Of a stretch of 37,776 nucleotides of DNA, positions 25,011 through 33,173 are shown piece after piece; the stretch's first letter is position 1, and the number at the start of each line of letters is the position of its first letter. The DNA is from an uncultured Clostridia bacterium. GTDB taxonomy: Bacteria; Bacillota; Clostridia; TANB77; CAG-508. The translations under genes and the position numbers were made by a program. A model generated the notes under the pieces. The model had not been told where the DNA came from and searched no databases. It saw only the letters and a program-made list of their open reading frames with translations. The stretch is from the NCBI GenBank assembly GCA_947627935.1, contig CANQXY010000013.1:1-37776 (forward strand). Reading direction: 5' to 3'.

Positions 25011-25039
25011 ATTATATATCTTTTAAGAAATTATGTCAA
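25011..25039 (-). promoter_or_regulatory. Perfect consensus promoter of the 109-aa orphan
   Basis: TTGACA (25034-25039), a 17-bp spacer and TATAAT (25011-25016): a 12 of 12 match. The -35 box shares bases with the aspS TGA stop codon. Confidence 0.85.
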
Positions 25040-26784
25040 TCATTTGTTTTATTAATTTTTATATGAACATCTTTTAATTGTTCATCAGTTACAACTGATG
25101 GTGCTCTCATAAGTAAATCTCTTGCTTTTTTATTTTTAGGAAACGCAATTATTTCTCTAATATTTTGTGAATTTGCAATTAACATTACCATTCTATCTAT
25201 ACCTGGTGCAGCTCCTGCATGTGGAGGAGTTCCATATTGAAATGCATTATATAATGCTCCAAATCTTTCTTTTACATCATCTTCTGTATATCCTGCTATT
25301 TGAAATGCTTTTACCATTATTTCTGGATTATGATTTCTAACAGCTCCTGATGCCATTTCATATCCATTACATACTAAATCATATTGGTATGCTAAAATAT
25401 CTAAAGGATCTTTATTTTCTAAATCTTCTAGACCTCCTTGTGGCATAGAAAATGGATTATGTGAAAAATCAATTTTTCCATCATCATTTAATTCATACAT
25501 AGGGAAATCTACTATAAAGCAAAATCTATATGTATCTTTTTCTAGTAATTCTAATCTATTTCCTAGTTCTATTCTAATTAACCCTGCAATTTTTTGAGCA
25601 ATTTTAAGTTCATCTGCTATAAAGAATATACTATCACCATTTTTTAGATTAAAATCTTTTTGTAATCCTTGTTTTATATCTTCAGTTATAAATTTTGCAA
25701 TTCCACCATTAATTGTTCCATCATTTTCAAATTTAGTCCAAGCAAGTCCTTTTGCTCCCGCTTCTTGTACTGCAAATTCTGTCATCTTATCAAAAAATTT
25801 TCTTCCTTGTTCTGCACCATTTGGTACAATAATTGCTTTTATAGTTTTGTTTTCAAAAGCTTTAAAGTCTGAATTTTTAAATAAGAAAGTTACATCTTGT
25901 ATTATTAATGGATTTCTTAAATCAGGTTTATCAATACCGTATTTTTCCATTGCTACTTTATATGGAATTTTTATAAATGGTCCATCGTCTACTTTCCAAT
26001 TAGTAAATTTTTTAAATGTATATGGAACAACATCTTCTAATACTTTAAATACATCTTCTTGAGTTGCAAAACTCATTTCAAAATCTAATTGATAAAACTC
26101 TCCTGGTGCTCTATCTGCTCTTGGGTCTTCATCTCTAAAACATGGTGCTACTTGATAATATTTATTAAATCCTGAAACCATAAGTAATTGTTTAAATTGT
26201 TGAGGTGCTTGAGGTAGTGCATAAAACTCTCCTGGATTTAATCTACTTGGTACTAAGTAATCACGAGCTCCTTCTGGAGATGAATTAGCTAAGATTGGTG
26301 TTTGAATTTCAGTAAAACCTAATTCATCCATCTTATCTCTTAAAGATTTTAGAATTTTAGAACGTAATAAAATATTATTATGTAGTTTTTCATTTCTTAA
26401 ATCTAGAAATCTATATTCTAATCTTAAATCTTCTCTAACTTCTTGATCTGTATTTATTTCAAAAGGTAAAACATTTTTACATTTTCCAAGAACTTCTATA
26501 CTACTTGCTACAACTTCTATATCACCTGTTGAAATTTTGTTGTTTTTACTTGTTCTTTCCACAACTTTTCCAAATATGTGAATACAACTTTCTGTATATA
26601 TATTTTTTATTTCTTCTTGCAATTTTTCGTCACTTATTACTATTTGTGTTATACCAAATTCATCTCTTAAATCTATAAATACCATTCCACCTAGGTTTCT
26701 TATTTTTTGTACCCATCCTGAAAGATGAACTTCTTCTCCAACATTTTTTATATTTAATTCACCTAAATTATGTGTTCTATACAT
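25036..26784 (-). CDS. aspS: Aspartyl-tRNA synthetase
   Basis: 582 residues, bacterial-type AspRS. The N-terminal OB fold binds the anticodon (GWVQKIRNLGGMVFIDLRDE at about 23-43). The class II catalytic core shows motif 1 around GFTEIQTPILANSSPEGARD, motif 2 in FRDEDPRADR with QLDFE, and motif 3 GAAPGIDRMVML near residue 540. The bacterial GAD insertion (about 290-410) is present. It charges tRNA-Asp; whether it also charges tRNA-Asn cannot be judged here. The ATG at 26784 has GGAGG upstream. It has its own promoter. Confidence 0.98.
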   Translation of the reverse strand: MYRTHNLGELNIKNVGEEVHLSGWVQKIRNLGGMVFIDLRDEFGITQIVISDEKLQEEIKNIYTESCIHIFGKVVERTSKNNKISTGDIEVVASSIEVLGKCKNVLPFEINTDQEVREDLRLEYRFLDLRNEKLHNNILLRSKILKSLRDKMDELGFTEIQTPILANSSPEGARDYLVPSRLNPGEFYALPQAPQQFKQLLMVSGFNKYYQVAPCFRDEDPRADRAPGEFYQLDFEMSFATQEDVFKVLEDVVPYTFKKFTNWKVDDGPFIKIPYKVAMEKYGIDKPDLRNPLIIQDVTFLFKNSDFKAFENKTIKAIIVPNGAEQGRKFFDKMTEFAVQEAGAKGLAWTKFENDGTINGGIAKFITEDIKQGLQKDFNLKNGDSIFFIADELKIAQKIAGLIRIELGNRLELLEKDTYRFCFIVDFPMYELNDDGKIDFSHNPFSMPQGGLEDLENKDPLDILAYQYDLVCNGYEMASGAVRNHNPEIMVKAFQIAGYTEDDVKERFGALYNAFQYGTPPHAGAAPGIDRMVMLIANSQNIREIIAFPKNKKARDLLMRAPSVVTDEQLKDVHIKINKTND

Positions 26785-26821
26785 CTATATTCCTCCATCT
26801 ACTCGTATTTTGATATATAAA

Positions 26822-26850
26822 ATTATACTCACATTTTTATTTAAAGTCAA
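26822..26850 (-). promoter_or_regulatory. Sigma-A promoter of aspS
   Basis: TTGACT (26845-26850), a 17-bp spacer and TATAAT (26822-26827) on the minus strand. No T-box structure is seen between it and aspS. Confidence 0.8.
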
Positions 26851-26883
26851 TACTAGTATTAAATAGGTATTTTAAAATTAATA

Positions 26884-26912
26884 TTGCACTTTTTATTCAA
26901 TAATGATATATT
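26884..26912 (+). promoter_or_regulatory. Sigma-A promoter of the HD-GYP gene
   Basis: TTGCAC (26884-26889), a 17-bp spacer and TATATT (26907-26912), with GAAGGAG seven bases before the ATG. Confidence 0.7.
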
Positions 26913-26932
26913 TTATTTGAAGGAGAAAACAT

Positions 26933-27841
26933 ATGAAAGAACAATTATTAGATTTTTATGATAGAACTAACTTAAAATCATACAATTTAAATGAATCTAT
27001 GAGATATCAATTAAATATGTTAGATAGTTTAGATGTTTTTACTAGAAAACATAGCGAAAATGTTGCAAGTATTACTTGTAGAATTTGTGAATATTTACAT
27101 TGTAAAAAATCATTTACCGAATATTGTACAATATGTGCTTATTTACATGATATTGGAAAACAATTTATTCCATCAAAAATACTTCAAAAAAATGGACCTT
27201 TAACAGATGAAGAATATGAGAAAATGAAAACACATACAACAATTGGATATGAAATGTGCATGAAAGATTTAAAGTTAAGACCATATGTGGCAGGACCTCT
27301 TTATCACCATGAAAATTTAGATGGCTCTGGATATCCTCAAGGTCTTACAAAAAAAGATATACCATATGAAGCACAGATTATAAAAGTTGCTGATGAATAT
27401 GATGCAATCGTTAGTAAAAGACAATATAAATCACATATAGATATATCTGAAACTTTAAAAATATTAATTGATCAGACACATCCAACTAATAATTCTAAAT
27501 ATGGAAAATTGGATCCAAAAGTAGTAAAATGTTTACTAAAAGTAGTATTAGATGATACATTATATGAATTAAATTGTATAAAAGGATATGTTGACTCACT
27601 AAAAAAAGAACTTGATAGATTTAATCAAATAGAAAATTATAAAATTAAAATGGAAAATGCTAAAAAAGAAAAGGATAAAAACTATTATCTAGAAGGTATG
27701 AAAATGCTTCTAAAGAAAAATGAAACTTTGGAGAACATAAGTCAAATAAATGATGAATACAAAAAAGCATATGATACAAGAAAAAATATATTAGATAATT
27801 TAGACAATGAAATTAAAATAATAAAAAAGCTTAAAGTATAA
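26933..27841 (+). CDS. HD-GYP domain protein, probable c-di-GMP phosphodiesterase
   Basis: 302 residues. The HD-GYP domain covers about residues 25-195: the first His in RKHSENV, the HD pair H72/D73 in AYLHDIGKQF, H125/H126 in YHHENLDGSGYP, the GYP triad at 133-135, and VADEYDAI. All metal-binding residues appear intact. A C-terminal coiled-coil (about 215-300, KKEKDKNYYLEGMKMLLKKN) is unusual and may mediate oligomerisation. There is no REC or membrane part. Together with the diguanylate cyclase at 34855-35787 it shows that the organism uses cyclic-dinucleotide signalling. It is a single plus-strand gene with its own promoter and terminator. Confidence 0.9.
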   Translation: MKEQLLDFYDRTNLKSYNLNESMRYQLNMLDSLDVFTRKHSENVASITCRICEYLHCKKSFTEYCTICAYLHDIGKQFIPSKILQKNGPLTDEEYEKMKTHTTIGYEMCMKDLKLRPYVAGPLYHHENLDGSGYPQGLTKKDIPYEAQIIKVADEYDAIVSKRQYKSHIDISETLKILIDQTHPTNNSKYGKLDPKVVKCLLKVVLDDTLYELNCIKGYVDSLKKELDRFNQIENYKIKMENAKKEKDKNYYLEGMKMLLKKNETLENISQINDEYKKAYDTRKNILDNLDNEIKIIKKLKV

Positions 27842-27854
27842 ACTTTAAGCTTTT
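27825..27854. terminator. Bidirectional terminator between the HD-GYP and ndoA genes
   Basis: AAAAGCTTAAAG (27825-27836) pairs perfectly with CTTTAAGCTTTT (27843-27854), spanning both stop codons. Confidence 0.9.
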
Positions 27855-28203
27855 AATCATCTAGACCAAAACTAATTCCTAATGCATTATTCACTTTATT
27901 TATTATATCAATATTATCAATATGACCTATTTTTTCTTTTAATCTAGTTTTATCTATTGTTCTTATTTGTTCTGTTAAAACTACAGAATTACTCTTTAAT
28001 CCGCTTGTATTTTCTCCTAGTTCTATATGAGTTGGCAATTTTGTTTTATTTGTTTGAGATGTAATAGCTGCAGCTATTACAGTAGGACTATATTTATTTC
28101 CCAAATCATTTTGAATTATTAAAACAGGTCTTATTCCTCCTTGTTCTGATCCGACAACTGGACTTAGGTCTGCATAAAACATATCGCCTCTTTTTATTAT
28201 CAT
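27853..28203 (-). CDS. ndoA: EndoA/NdoA (MazF-type) endoribonuclease
   Basis: 116 residues from the ATG at 28203, chosen because AGGAG ends eight bases before it; an upstream in-frame GTG abuts the ribosome site. The sequence [20 protein letters not shown] followed by [13 protein letters not shown] is very close in pattern to Bacillus NdoA, and LPTHIEL and [14 protein letters not shown] are also typical. It cleaves mRNA at UACAU-like sites in relatives. A MazE/NdoAI antitoxin gene, normally immediately upstream, is not seen; the upstream gene is a LolA/GerS-like protein. An inverted repeat of 8 bp (28222-28229 and 28256-28263) in the leader may be a regulator site. Confidence 0.92.
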   Translation of the reverse strand: MIIKRGDMFYADLSPVVGSEQGGIRPVLIIQNDLGNKYSPTVIAAAITSQTNKTKLPTHIELGENTSGLKSNSVVLTEQIRTIDKTRLKEKIGHIDNIDIINKVNNALGISFGLDD

Positions 28204-28290
28204 TTTCTTCACTCCTAATATTAGTATTTTTATAAGTCTATATATTTGTAATTTTAAATACTAGTTAAACAGCAAAGAAAATAGTTCTAG

Positions 28291-28956
28291 TTATACATTG
28301 CTTACTAAATTATATAATTCAAAAGCTAAGATATTATCTTTATCGACACTATTTATCTTTACCTCATTATATAATATGTAAACCATAGTTTTTTGGTTAT
28401 TATCTTTTATCTCTAATTTTGTTGGATTATGTGTTTGTTTATCAATATACAAGCTTTTATACATTCTGTATTTATTATTAGGATTTTGAGTTTTCATTAT
28501 TATTTGGTTTTCTTCTTCAATATATTCTGACGAATCTTGATTTTTATAATCTTCTATAAAAGAACTTAAATCTAGACAATTATCAGAAATATAATTATAA
28601 TTTTCAAATAAAGTTGCTAAACTCAGATTACTATTTTCTACTTTTAAATTATCTCCATTTCTTATTATTTTTACTCCTTTAATATTGCTTGGTTCTATTA
28701 TTTCTTGTGAATTTAAGTTAGGACTTGCATACTTTTGATTTATAATATACTTATTTGAATTTTTATTAGTCTCAATTTCTACTTCTATATTTGCTTCATA
28801 TGAACTAATATTTAAAATATACTCTACAATTTGTTGACTAGTCATATTATTTCCAATTTTAAAAACTTTAGCCGTTTTTTTATTAAAAAATATAAATATT
28901 ATTGAAATTATTAAAACTAATAATATTAAAATAAAAAATATCTTTTTCTTGTTCAA
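28291..28956 (-). CDS. Membrane-anchored LolA-like protein, GerS-like
   Basis: 221 residues with a TTG start at 28956 (AGGGGG upstream). One N-terminal hydrophobic helix (about 5-24) with no lipobox Cys, then an extracytoplasmic beta-rich domain of about 190 residues: SSYEANIEVEIETNKNSNKY, GVKIIRNGDNLKVEN, NKYRMYKSLYIDKQTHNPTK, MVYILYNEVKINSV. The pattern resembles the LolA fold and germination lipoprotein GerS, which binds CwlD in Clostridioides. GerS is lipidated, this protein is not, so the assignment is tentative. It is followed at 78 bp by ndoA. A terminator lies just upstream of it, so it must have its own promoter or rely on read-through. Confidence 0.6.
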   Translation of the reverse strand: MNKKKIFFILILLVLIISIIFIFFNKKTAKVFKIGNNMTSQQIVEYILNISSYEANIEVEIETNKNSNKYIINQKYASPNLNSQEIIEPSNIKGVKIIRNGDNLKVENSNLSLATLFENYNYISDNCLDLSSFIEDYKNQDSSEYIEEENQIIMKTQNPNNKYRMYKSLYIDKQTHNPTKLEIKDNNQKTMVYILYNEVKINSVDKDNILAFELYNLVSNV

Positions 28957-28969
28957 AGTAATTCCCCCT

Positions 28970-29002
28970 AAAAAAATATCTAAAGGTTAAATTCCCTTTA
29001 GA
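28970..29002 (-). terminator. Terminator of the minD-minE-rodA-dusB operon
   Basis: On the minus strand TCTAAAGG (29002-28995) pairs with CCTTTAGA (28986-28979), followed by TATTTTTTT (28978-28970). Confidence 0.8.
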
Positions 29003-29022
29003 CATTTTTATTCACTATTTTT

Positions 29023-29997
29023 TTAAATATTCTCAAAATATTTTTCTAATAAATTTAATAATTCTTCTTTATTTTCTATTGTGTTCATTTTACTTCTAAA
29101 TTTACTAGAGTCTTTTAAATTTTTTGTATACCATGAAATATGTTTTCTCATCTCTTTTATTGCTACATTTTCTCCTTTTTCTTCTATTTCCATATTAATA
29201 TGTTCTTTTATAATATTCAATTTTTCTTCAGTTGTAGGATCTTTCATTTTTTTACCAGTTTCTAAAAAATATTTTATTTTTTCAAAAATCCATGGATTTC
29301 CAAGGCATCCTCTTCCTATCATAATTCCATCTACATTTGTTTTTTCAAACATATTTAATGCACTTTCTTCATCTATAATATCACCATTTCCTATAACTGG
29401 TATATTAACTGATTCTTTTACTTCCTTTATTATTCCTAAATCTGCTTTTCCACTATAATACTCACTTCTAGTTCTACCATGAATAGTTATTGCTGATATT
29501 CCATTGTTTTCTGCAATTTTAGCTATTTTAGTAGCAACTATATTATCATTATCCCATCCTTTTCTAAATTTTAAAGTAACAGGAACCTCAGCATTTTTTA
29601 CTACTGATTGAATTATTTTTTCAGCCTTTTGTAAATCTAATAATAATTTACTTCCATCACCATTTTTTACAACTTTTGGTGCAGGACATCCCATATTAAT
29701 ATCTATAATATCAGCTATTTTATTAACATATTTTGTAGCATATGCCATTGTTTCTTCATCACTTCCAAAGATTTGAATAGCAACTGGCCTTTCTTCTTTC
29801 TTTATATTCATAAGTTTCTTTGTTTTAGTATCATCATGAAATATTGCTTTACTACTTATCATCTCTGTGCAAACTAAAGATGGTCCAAATTTTTTACATA
29901 TAACTCTAAAAGGCAGGTCTGTAATACCTGCCATTGGAGCTAATAAAATATTATTTTCTAATTCTATATTTCCTATTTTAAGTTTTTTTAAATACAT
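29023..29997 (-). CDS. dusB: tRNA-dihydrouridine synthase
   Basis: 324 residues from the ATG at 29997 (GAAGG just upstream; an in-frame GTG at 30009 has no ribosome site). The TIM barrel has the FMN-binding and catalytic motifs of the Dus family: LAPMAGITDLPFR, DINMGCPAPKVVKNGDGSKL with the catalytic Cys at about 104, ITIHGRTRSEYYSG, VIGNGDI and IMIGRGCLGNPWIF. It reduces uridines in tRNA D-loops. In many Clostridia a dus gene follows others in mixed operons; here it is at the end of the minD-minE-rodA operon, 15 bp after rodA. The dusB rather than dusC/dusA name follows the Gram-positive convention. Confidence 0.95.
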   Translation of the reverse strand: MYLKKLKIGNIELENNILLAPMAGITDLPFRVICKKFGPSLVCTEMISSKAIFHDDTKTKKLMNIKKEERPVAIQIFGSDEETMAYATKYVNKIADIIDINMGCPAPKVVKNGDGSKLLLDLQKAEKIIQSVVKNAEVPVTLKFRKGWDNDNIVATKIAKIAENNGISAITIHGRTRSEYYSGKADLGIIKEVKESVNIPVIGNGDIIDEESALNMFEKTNVDGIMIGRGCLGNPWIFEKIKYFLETGKKMKDPTTEEKLNIIKEHINMEIEEKGENVAIKEMRKHISWYTKNLKDSSKFRSKMNTIENKEELLNLLEKYFENI

Positions 29998-30012
29998 TTT
30001 TACCTTCACTTT

Positions 30013-31119
30013 TTATTTTACAAAAATCGTTTTTTGTCTTTTACTACTTATATTTAATAATAATCCTACTGAAATAAAGCTTGTTATAAGTGAACTTCCT
30101 CCATAACTTACAAATAGTAGAGGTACCCCTGTTATTGGTAATAATCCCATTGTCATACCTATATTTTCAATCATATGGAATAAAAATATTCCAGCTATTC
30201 CCATTGAAATATATGACCCCACATTATCTTTGGCAGTCTTTGCTACATATACTGCTTTAGTTATTAGAAATACATACAGTATTATTATGCTACATGCTAC
30301 TATAAATCCCATTTCTTCACCTATAACAGCATATATAAAATCTGTAGTTTTAGGATATAAAAATCCTAATTGTGTTTGATTTCCCTTAAGTAATCCCATA
30401 CCTGTAAGTTGACCTGCTCCTATTGCTAATTTTGATTGTATAATATTATATCCAGATCCTCTTGCATCTGATTCAGGATTTAAGAATACATCTATTCTTG
30501 TTTTAGCATGTTCTGGTAATACATATAAATATAATATAGGTAAACTTATTACTATAATTAATGCTGTTACTATTATATATTTTTTATCTAATCCAGATAC
30601 AAATAACATACATACTAATGAAAATATATATGCTATAGCTGTTCCATAGTCTGGTTGCAATATTATTAAAAATACAGGAATAGCAACAATTCCTAAACAT
30701 ATAAGAAGTTTTAAAGGTTTATTTATTTCTTCTCTTCCTTTTTCTTGAATTTTAGATAATGCATATGCTAAAAATATTACTACAAATATTTTAGCAAACT
30801 CCCCTGGCTGAAAAGAAAAATCTTTAAATCCAATCCAACTTCTAGCTCCATTTATTGGTTCTGTAAATAATACTCCTATAAGTAAAATAATGCCAATACC
30901 ATAAAGTATTGGTGATATTTTCACCAATACTTCATAATCAATAAACATCACTATAATCATAATAATAATGCTAACAACTAACCATATTATTTGTTTTTTA
31001 AATTCACCATAATTTGATTCTTGAGTCGCGGAAAATAATGCTACACATCCAATTATAGATAATATAATTGCACATACTAATATCCACCACTCAACATTCT
31101 TTAACATCTTTTTTCTCAT
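30013..31119 (-). CDS. rodA: RodA-type SEDS peptidoglycan polymerase
   Basis: 368 residues with about ten membrane helices. SEDS motifs are present: GARSWIGFKDFSFQPGEFAK, ILQPDYGTA, KTTDFIYAVIGEEMGF, with the conserved Asp in the large extracellular loop, and MGLLPITGVPLLFVSYGGSS. The E-N-I-G-M-T-M-G-L stretch is more RodA than FtsW/SpoVE. It polymerises glycan strands with a partner class B penicillin-binding protein, which is not in the window. It lies 15 bp after minE and before dusB in the same operon. The gene order minD-minE-rodA is common in Clostridia. Confidence 0.92.
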   Translation of the reverse strand: MRKKMLKNVEWWILVCAIILSIIGCVALFSATQESNYGEFKKQIIWLVVSIIIMIIVMFIDYEVLVKISPILYGIGIILLIGVLFTEPINGARSWIGFKDFSFQPGEFAKIFVVIFLAYALSKIQEKGREEINKPLKLLICLGIVAIPVFLIILQPDYGTAIAYIFSLVCMLFVSGLDKKYIIVTALIIVISLPILYLYVLPEHAKTRIDVFLNPESDARGSGYNIIQSKLAIGAGQLTGMGLLKGNQTQLGFLYPKTTDFIYAVIGEEMGFIVACSIIILYVFLITKAVYVAKTAKDNVGSYISMGIAGIFLFHMIENIGMTMGLLPITGVPLLFVSYGGSSLITSFISVGLLLNISSKRQKTIFVK

Positions 31120-31134
31120 AGAATCACTCTTTTT

Positions 31135-31704
31135 CTATTCGTTTATTTCTTCATTATCACTTTTTTCAGATTCTGATTCTTCTTCTTTTTTTGTTTCTTC
31201 TTGTTTTTCTTCTTCTACTTTACTTTTTTCATCTTGGTTTTCGTTTTGCTCTTCACTTTTATTTTCATTTTCTTTATTAATATCTTCAGTTATATTTTCT
31301 TCTTTTTCTTCTTCATTTTCTTTTTTTGCTTCATCATTATCTGCTTCTTTTTTAACTTCCTCATGCTCTTTTTCTGTCTTTTCTTCTTTATTTGCTATCT
31401 TCCTTGTTTCTTCCTTTATATTTAAAATAGGGATATTAGCATATAAAGCTGGTGCACCATTTGTTCCATCAGAATTTTCTTTGTTAGTAAGTCTTACATC
31501 TATGGCACTTTCGTCTATCTCTATATATTTTTTTATAACTTCGATAATCTCTTGTTTCATCAAATCTAAGAAATCTGCTGATACATTAGCCCTATCTTGT
31601 AATAAAACTAAATGTAATCTTTCTTTTGCAGTATCTTTGGAATTTGATGCTTGATTTTCTTTTTTTATCATTTTCTTAAAAAATTTTAATATATTATCAA
31701 ACAT
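31135..31704 (-). CDS. minE: MinE with a long acidic C-terminal tail
   Basis: 189 residues where MinE normally has about 85-95. Residues 1-96 are a standard MinE: amphipathic membrane-targeting start (MFDNILKFFKKMIKK), the MinD-binding RLHLVLLQDRANVSADFL helix/strand, and IEVIKKYIEIDESAIDVRL. From about 97 to 189 the chain is nearly all E, K, D, N and Q (EEVKKEADNDEAKKENEEEK), low complexity and strongly acidic, with no folded domain. It is 23 bp after minD and co-transcribed with it. MinE makes MinD oscillate and keeps division at mid-cell. The tail is possibly disordered or coiled-coil. Confidence 0.9.
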   Translation of the reverse strand: MFDNILKFFKKMIKKENQASNSKDTAKERLHLVLLQDRANVSADFLDLMKQEIIEVIKKYIEIDESAIDVRLTNKENSDGTNGAPALYANIPILNIKEETRKIANKEEKTEKEHEEVKKEADNDEAKKENEEEKEENITEDINKENENKSEEQNENQDEKSKVEEEKQEETKKEEESESEKSDNEEINE

Positions 31705-31727
31705 TATCCTTACTCCTCTAAATTGTT

Positions 31728-32519
31728 TTATTTTTTAAATAGTCTTTTTAACATTGCAAAAAAACCTTTTTCTCTTCCTGGAATAGTAACCTCAATATTT
31801 TCTCCTAAAACTCTTTTCGCAATTTCTAGGTATGCTTTTCCAGATGGAGCTTTTTTATTTTGGATAACTGGTTCACCTTTATTTGTTTGTGTAATAATAT
31901 ATTCATCATCAGGCACAACACCAATAAGATCTATTGATAATAAATCAACTATATCATCAACATCCATCATCTCGCCTTTTTTAACCATATTAGGTCTAAT
32001 TCTATTTACAACTAATTCTGGATTTTTTATTTCTGATGATTCTAATAATCCTATTATTCTATCTGCATCTCTTATTGCTGATATTTCCGCTGTTGTTACA
32101 ACTATTGCTCTATCTGCTCCTGCAATAGCATTTTTAAAACCTTGTTCTATTCCTGCTGGACAATCTATAAGTATATAGTCAAATTCTTCTTTTAGTTTAC
32201 TTGTTAATTCTTTCATTTGTTCTTCATTTACTGCACTTTTATCTCTTGTTTGAGCTGCTGGAAGTAAATATAATTCTTTAAATCTCTTATCTTTTATTAA
32301 AGCTTGTCTTAATTTACATTTTTCTTCAACAACATCAACAATATCATATACTATTCTATTTTCTAATCCCATAACAACATCTAAGTTACGAAGACCAATG
32401 TCAGTATCTACTAATGCTACTTTTTTTCCTTCTAATGCTAAACTAGAACCTAAATTTGCTGTTGTTGTTGTTTTTCCAACTCCACCTTTTCCTGATGTTA
32501 TAACTATAACTTCTCCCAT
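31728..32519 (-). CDS. minD: Septum-site determining ATPase MinD
   Basis: 263 residues. It has the deviant Walker A motif SGKGGVGKTTTTANLG with K11 and K16, the switch regions DTDIGLRNLD and YILIDCPAG, and the C-terminal amphipathic membrane-targeting helix (REKGFFAMLKRLFKK). It binds the membrane as an ATP dimer and, with MinE, positions the division site. minC is not adjacent; it may be elsewhere. The ATG at 32519 has AAGGAGG upstream. It is the first gene of minD-minE-rodA-dusB and is preceded by a consensus-like promoter. Confidence 0.97.
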   Translation of the reverse strand: MGEVIVITSGKGGVGKTTTTANLGSSLALEGKKVALVDTDIGLRNLDVVMGLENRIVYDIVDVVEEKCKLRQALIKDKRFKELYLLPAAQTRDKSAVNEEQMKELTSKLKEEFDYILIDCPAGIEQGFKNAIAGADRAIVVTTAEISAIRDADRIIGLLESSEIKNPELVVNRIRPNMVKKGEMMDVDDIVDLLSIDLIGVVPDDEYIITQTNKGEPVIQNKKAPSGKAYLEIAKRVLGENIEVTIPGREKGFFAMLKRLFKK

Positions 32520-32564
32520 AATCTTCCTCCTTAGGATTTAAAAACACTTTATTTTAATAATAAT

Positions 32565-32593
32565 ATAATATAATGAAAATGCTAAAAAGTCAA
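32565..32593 (-). promoter_or_regulatory. Sigma-A promoter of the minD operon
   Basis: TTGACT (32588-32593), a 17-bp spacer and TATTAT (32565-32570) on the minus strand. Confidence 0.75.
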
Positions 32594-32611
32594 TCTAAAT
32601 TAGCCTAAAAA

Positions 32612-32643
32612 CAAAAAAAATAAGAAGATATACTTCTTATTTT
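32612..32643 (-). terminator. Terminator after the phospholipase C-like gene
   Basis: On the minus strand AAAATAAGAAG (32643-32633) pairs with CTTCTTATTTT (32627-32617), followed by T-run; it starts at the stop codon. Confidence 0.85.
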
Positions 32644-33158
32644 TAAATCTTTTTTAGTTGTTTAAATGTACACCAATATTCATCTTCATCTAAAACTCCA
32701 GCTTTTATATTCTCCATAATAAATGAAGACACTTTATCTATAAATTGTATTATTTCTTCATACTTTAAAATCTTTGTATTACCTTCTTTAAAAAATATTT
32801 TATCTTTAACTTTTTTTGGTAATTTAACATTATATCTTAAAATTAAATCTTTATTTAAAATATCATAATCATCATATATATCATTTGAAAAACAATCTAA
32901 TAAATTATTATAAAACAAATAATCTGTTACCAGATGCAAGAAATAACCTTTATTAAAACTATCTTTAATATCTCTTTCTTCAAAAAATCTTCTAAGGTTT
33001 ACTTTGCTACTTTTTTCTCCATAATGTGAAATTGATTTATTCTCAAAATTATCTGGATAAATTATTCCTTCTATAAATTCATCATAATTTTCTACTTCCT
33101 GTGGATGTTTTCTTATATATTCTTCTGCTACTGCTAAATGTATTACATATCCTGCCAT
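32643..33158 (-). CDS. Zinc-dependent phospholipase C-like protein
   Basis: 171 residues. The start AGYVIHLAVAEEYIRKHPQE matches the short bacterial relatives of zinc-dependent phospholipase C (PF00882), and the later segment FNKGYFLHLVTDYLF carries the H-x-x-x-D pattern typical of that fold. There is no signal peptide, so it should be cytoplasmic, unlike the secreted toxins of the family. The substrate is unknown. It is 15 bp after the tandem nucleotidyltransferase and is surely co-transcribed with it, which suggests a common pathway, perhaps lipid or phosphate-ester metabolism (inference). Confidence 0.75.
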   Translation of the reverse strand: MAGYVIHLAVAEEYIRKHPQEVENYDEFIEGIIYPDNFENKSISHYGEKSSKVNLRRFFEERDIKDSFNKGYFLHLVTDYLFYNNLLDCFSNDIYDDYDILNKDLILRYNVKLPKKVKDKIFFKEGNTKILKYEEIIQFIDKVSSFIMENIKAGVLDEDEYWCTFKQLKKI

Positions 33159-33173
33159 AATTATCTTACCTTT

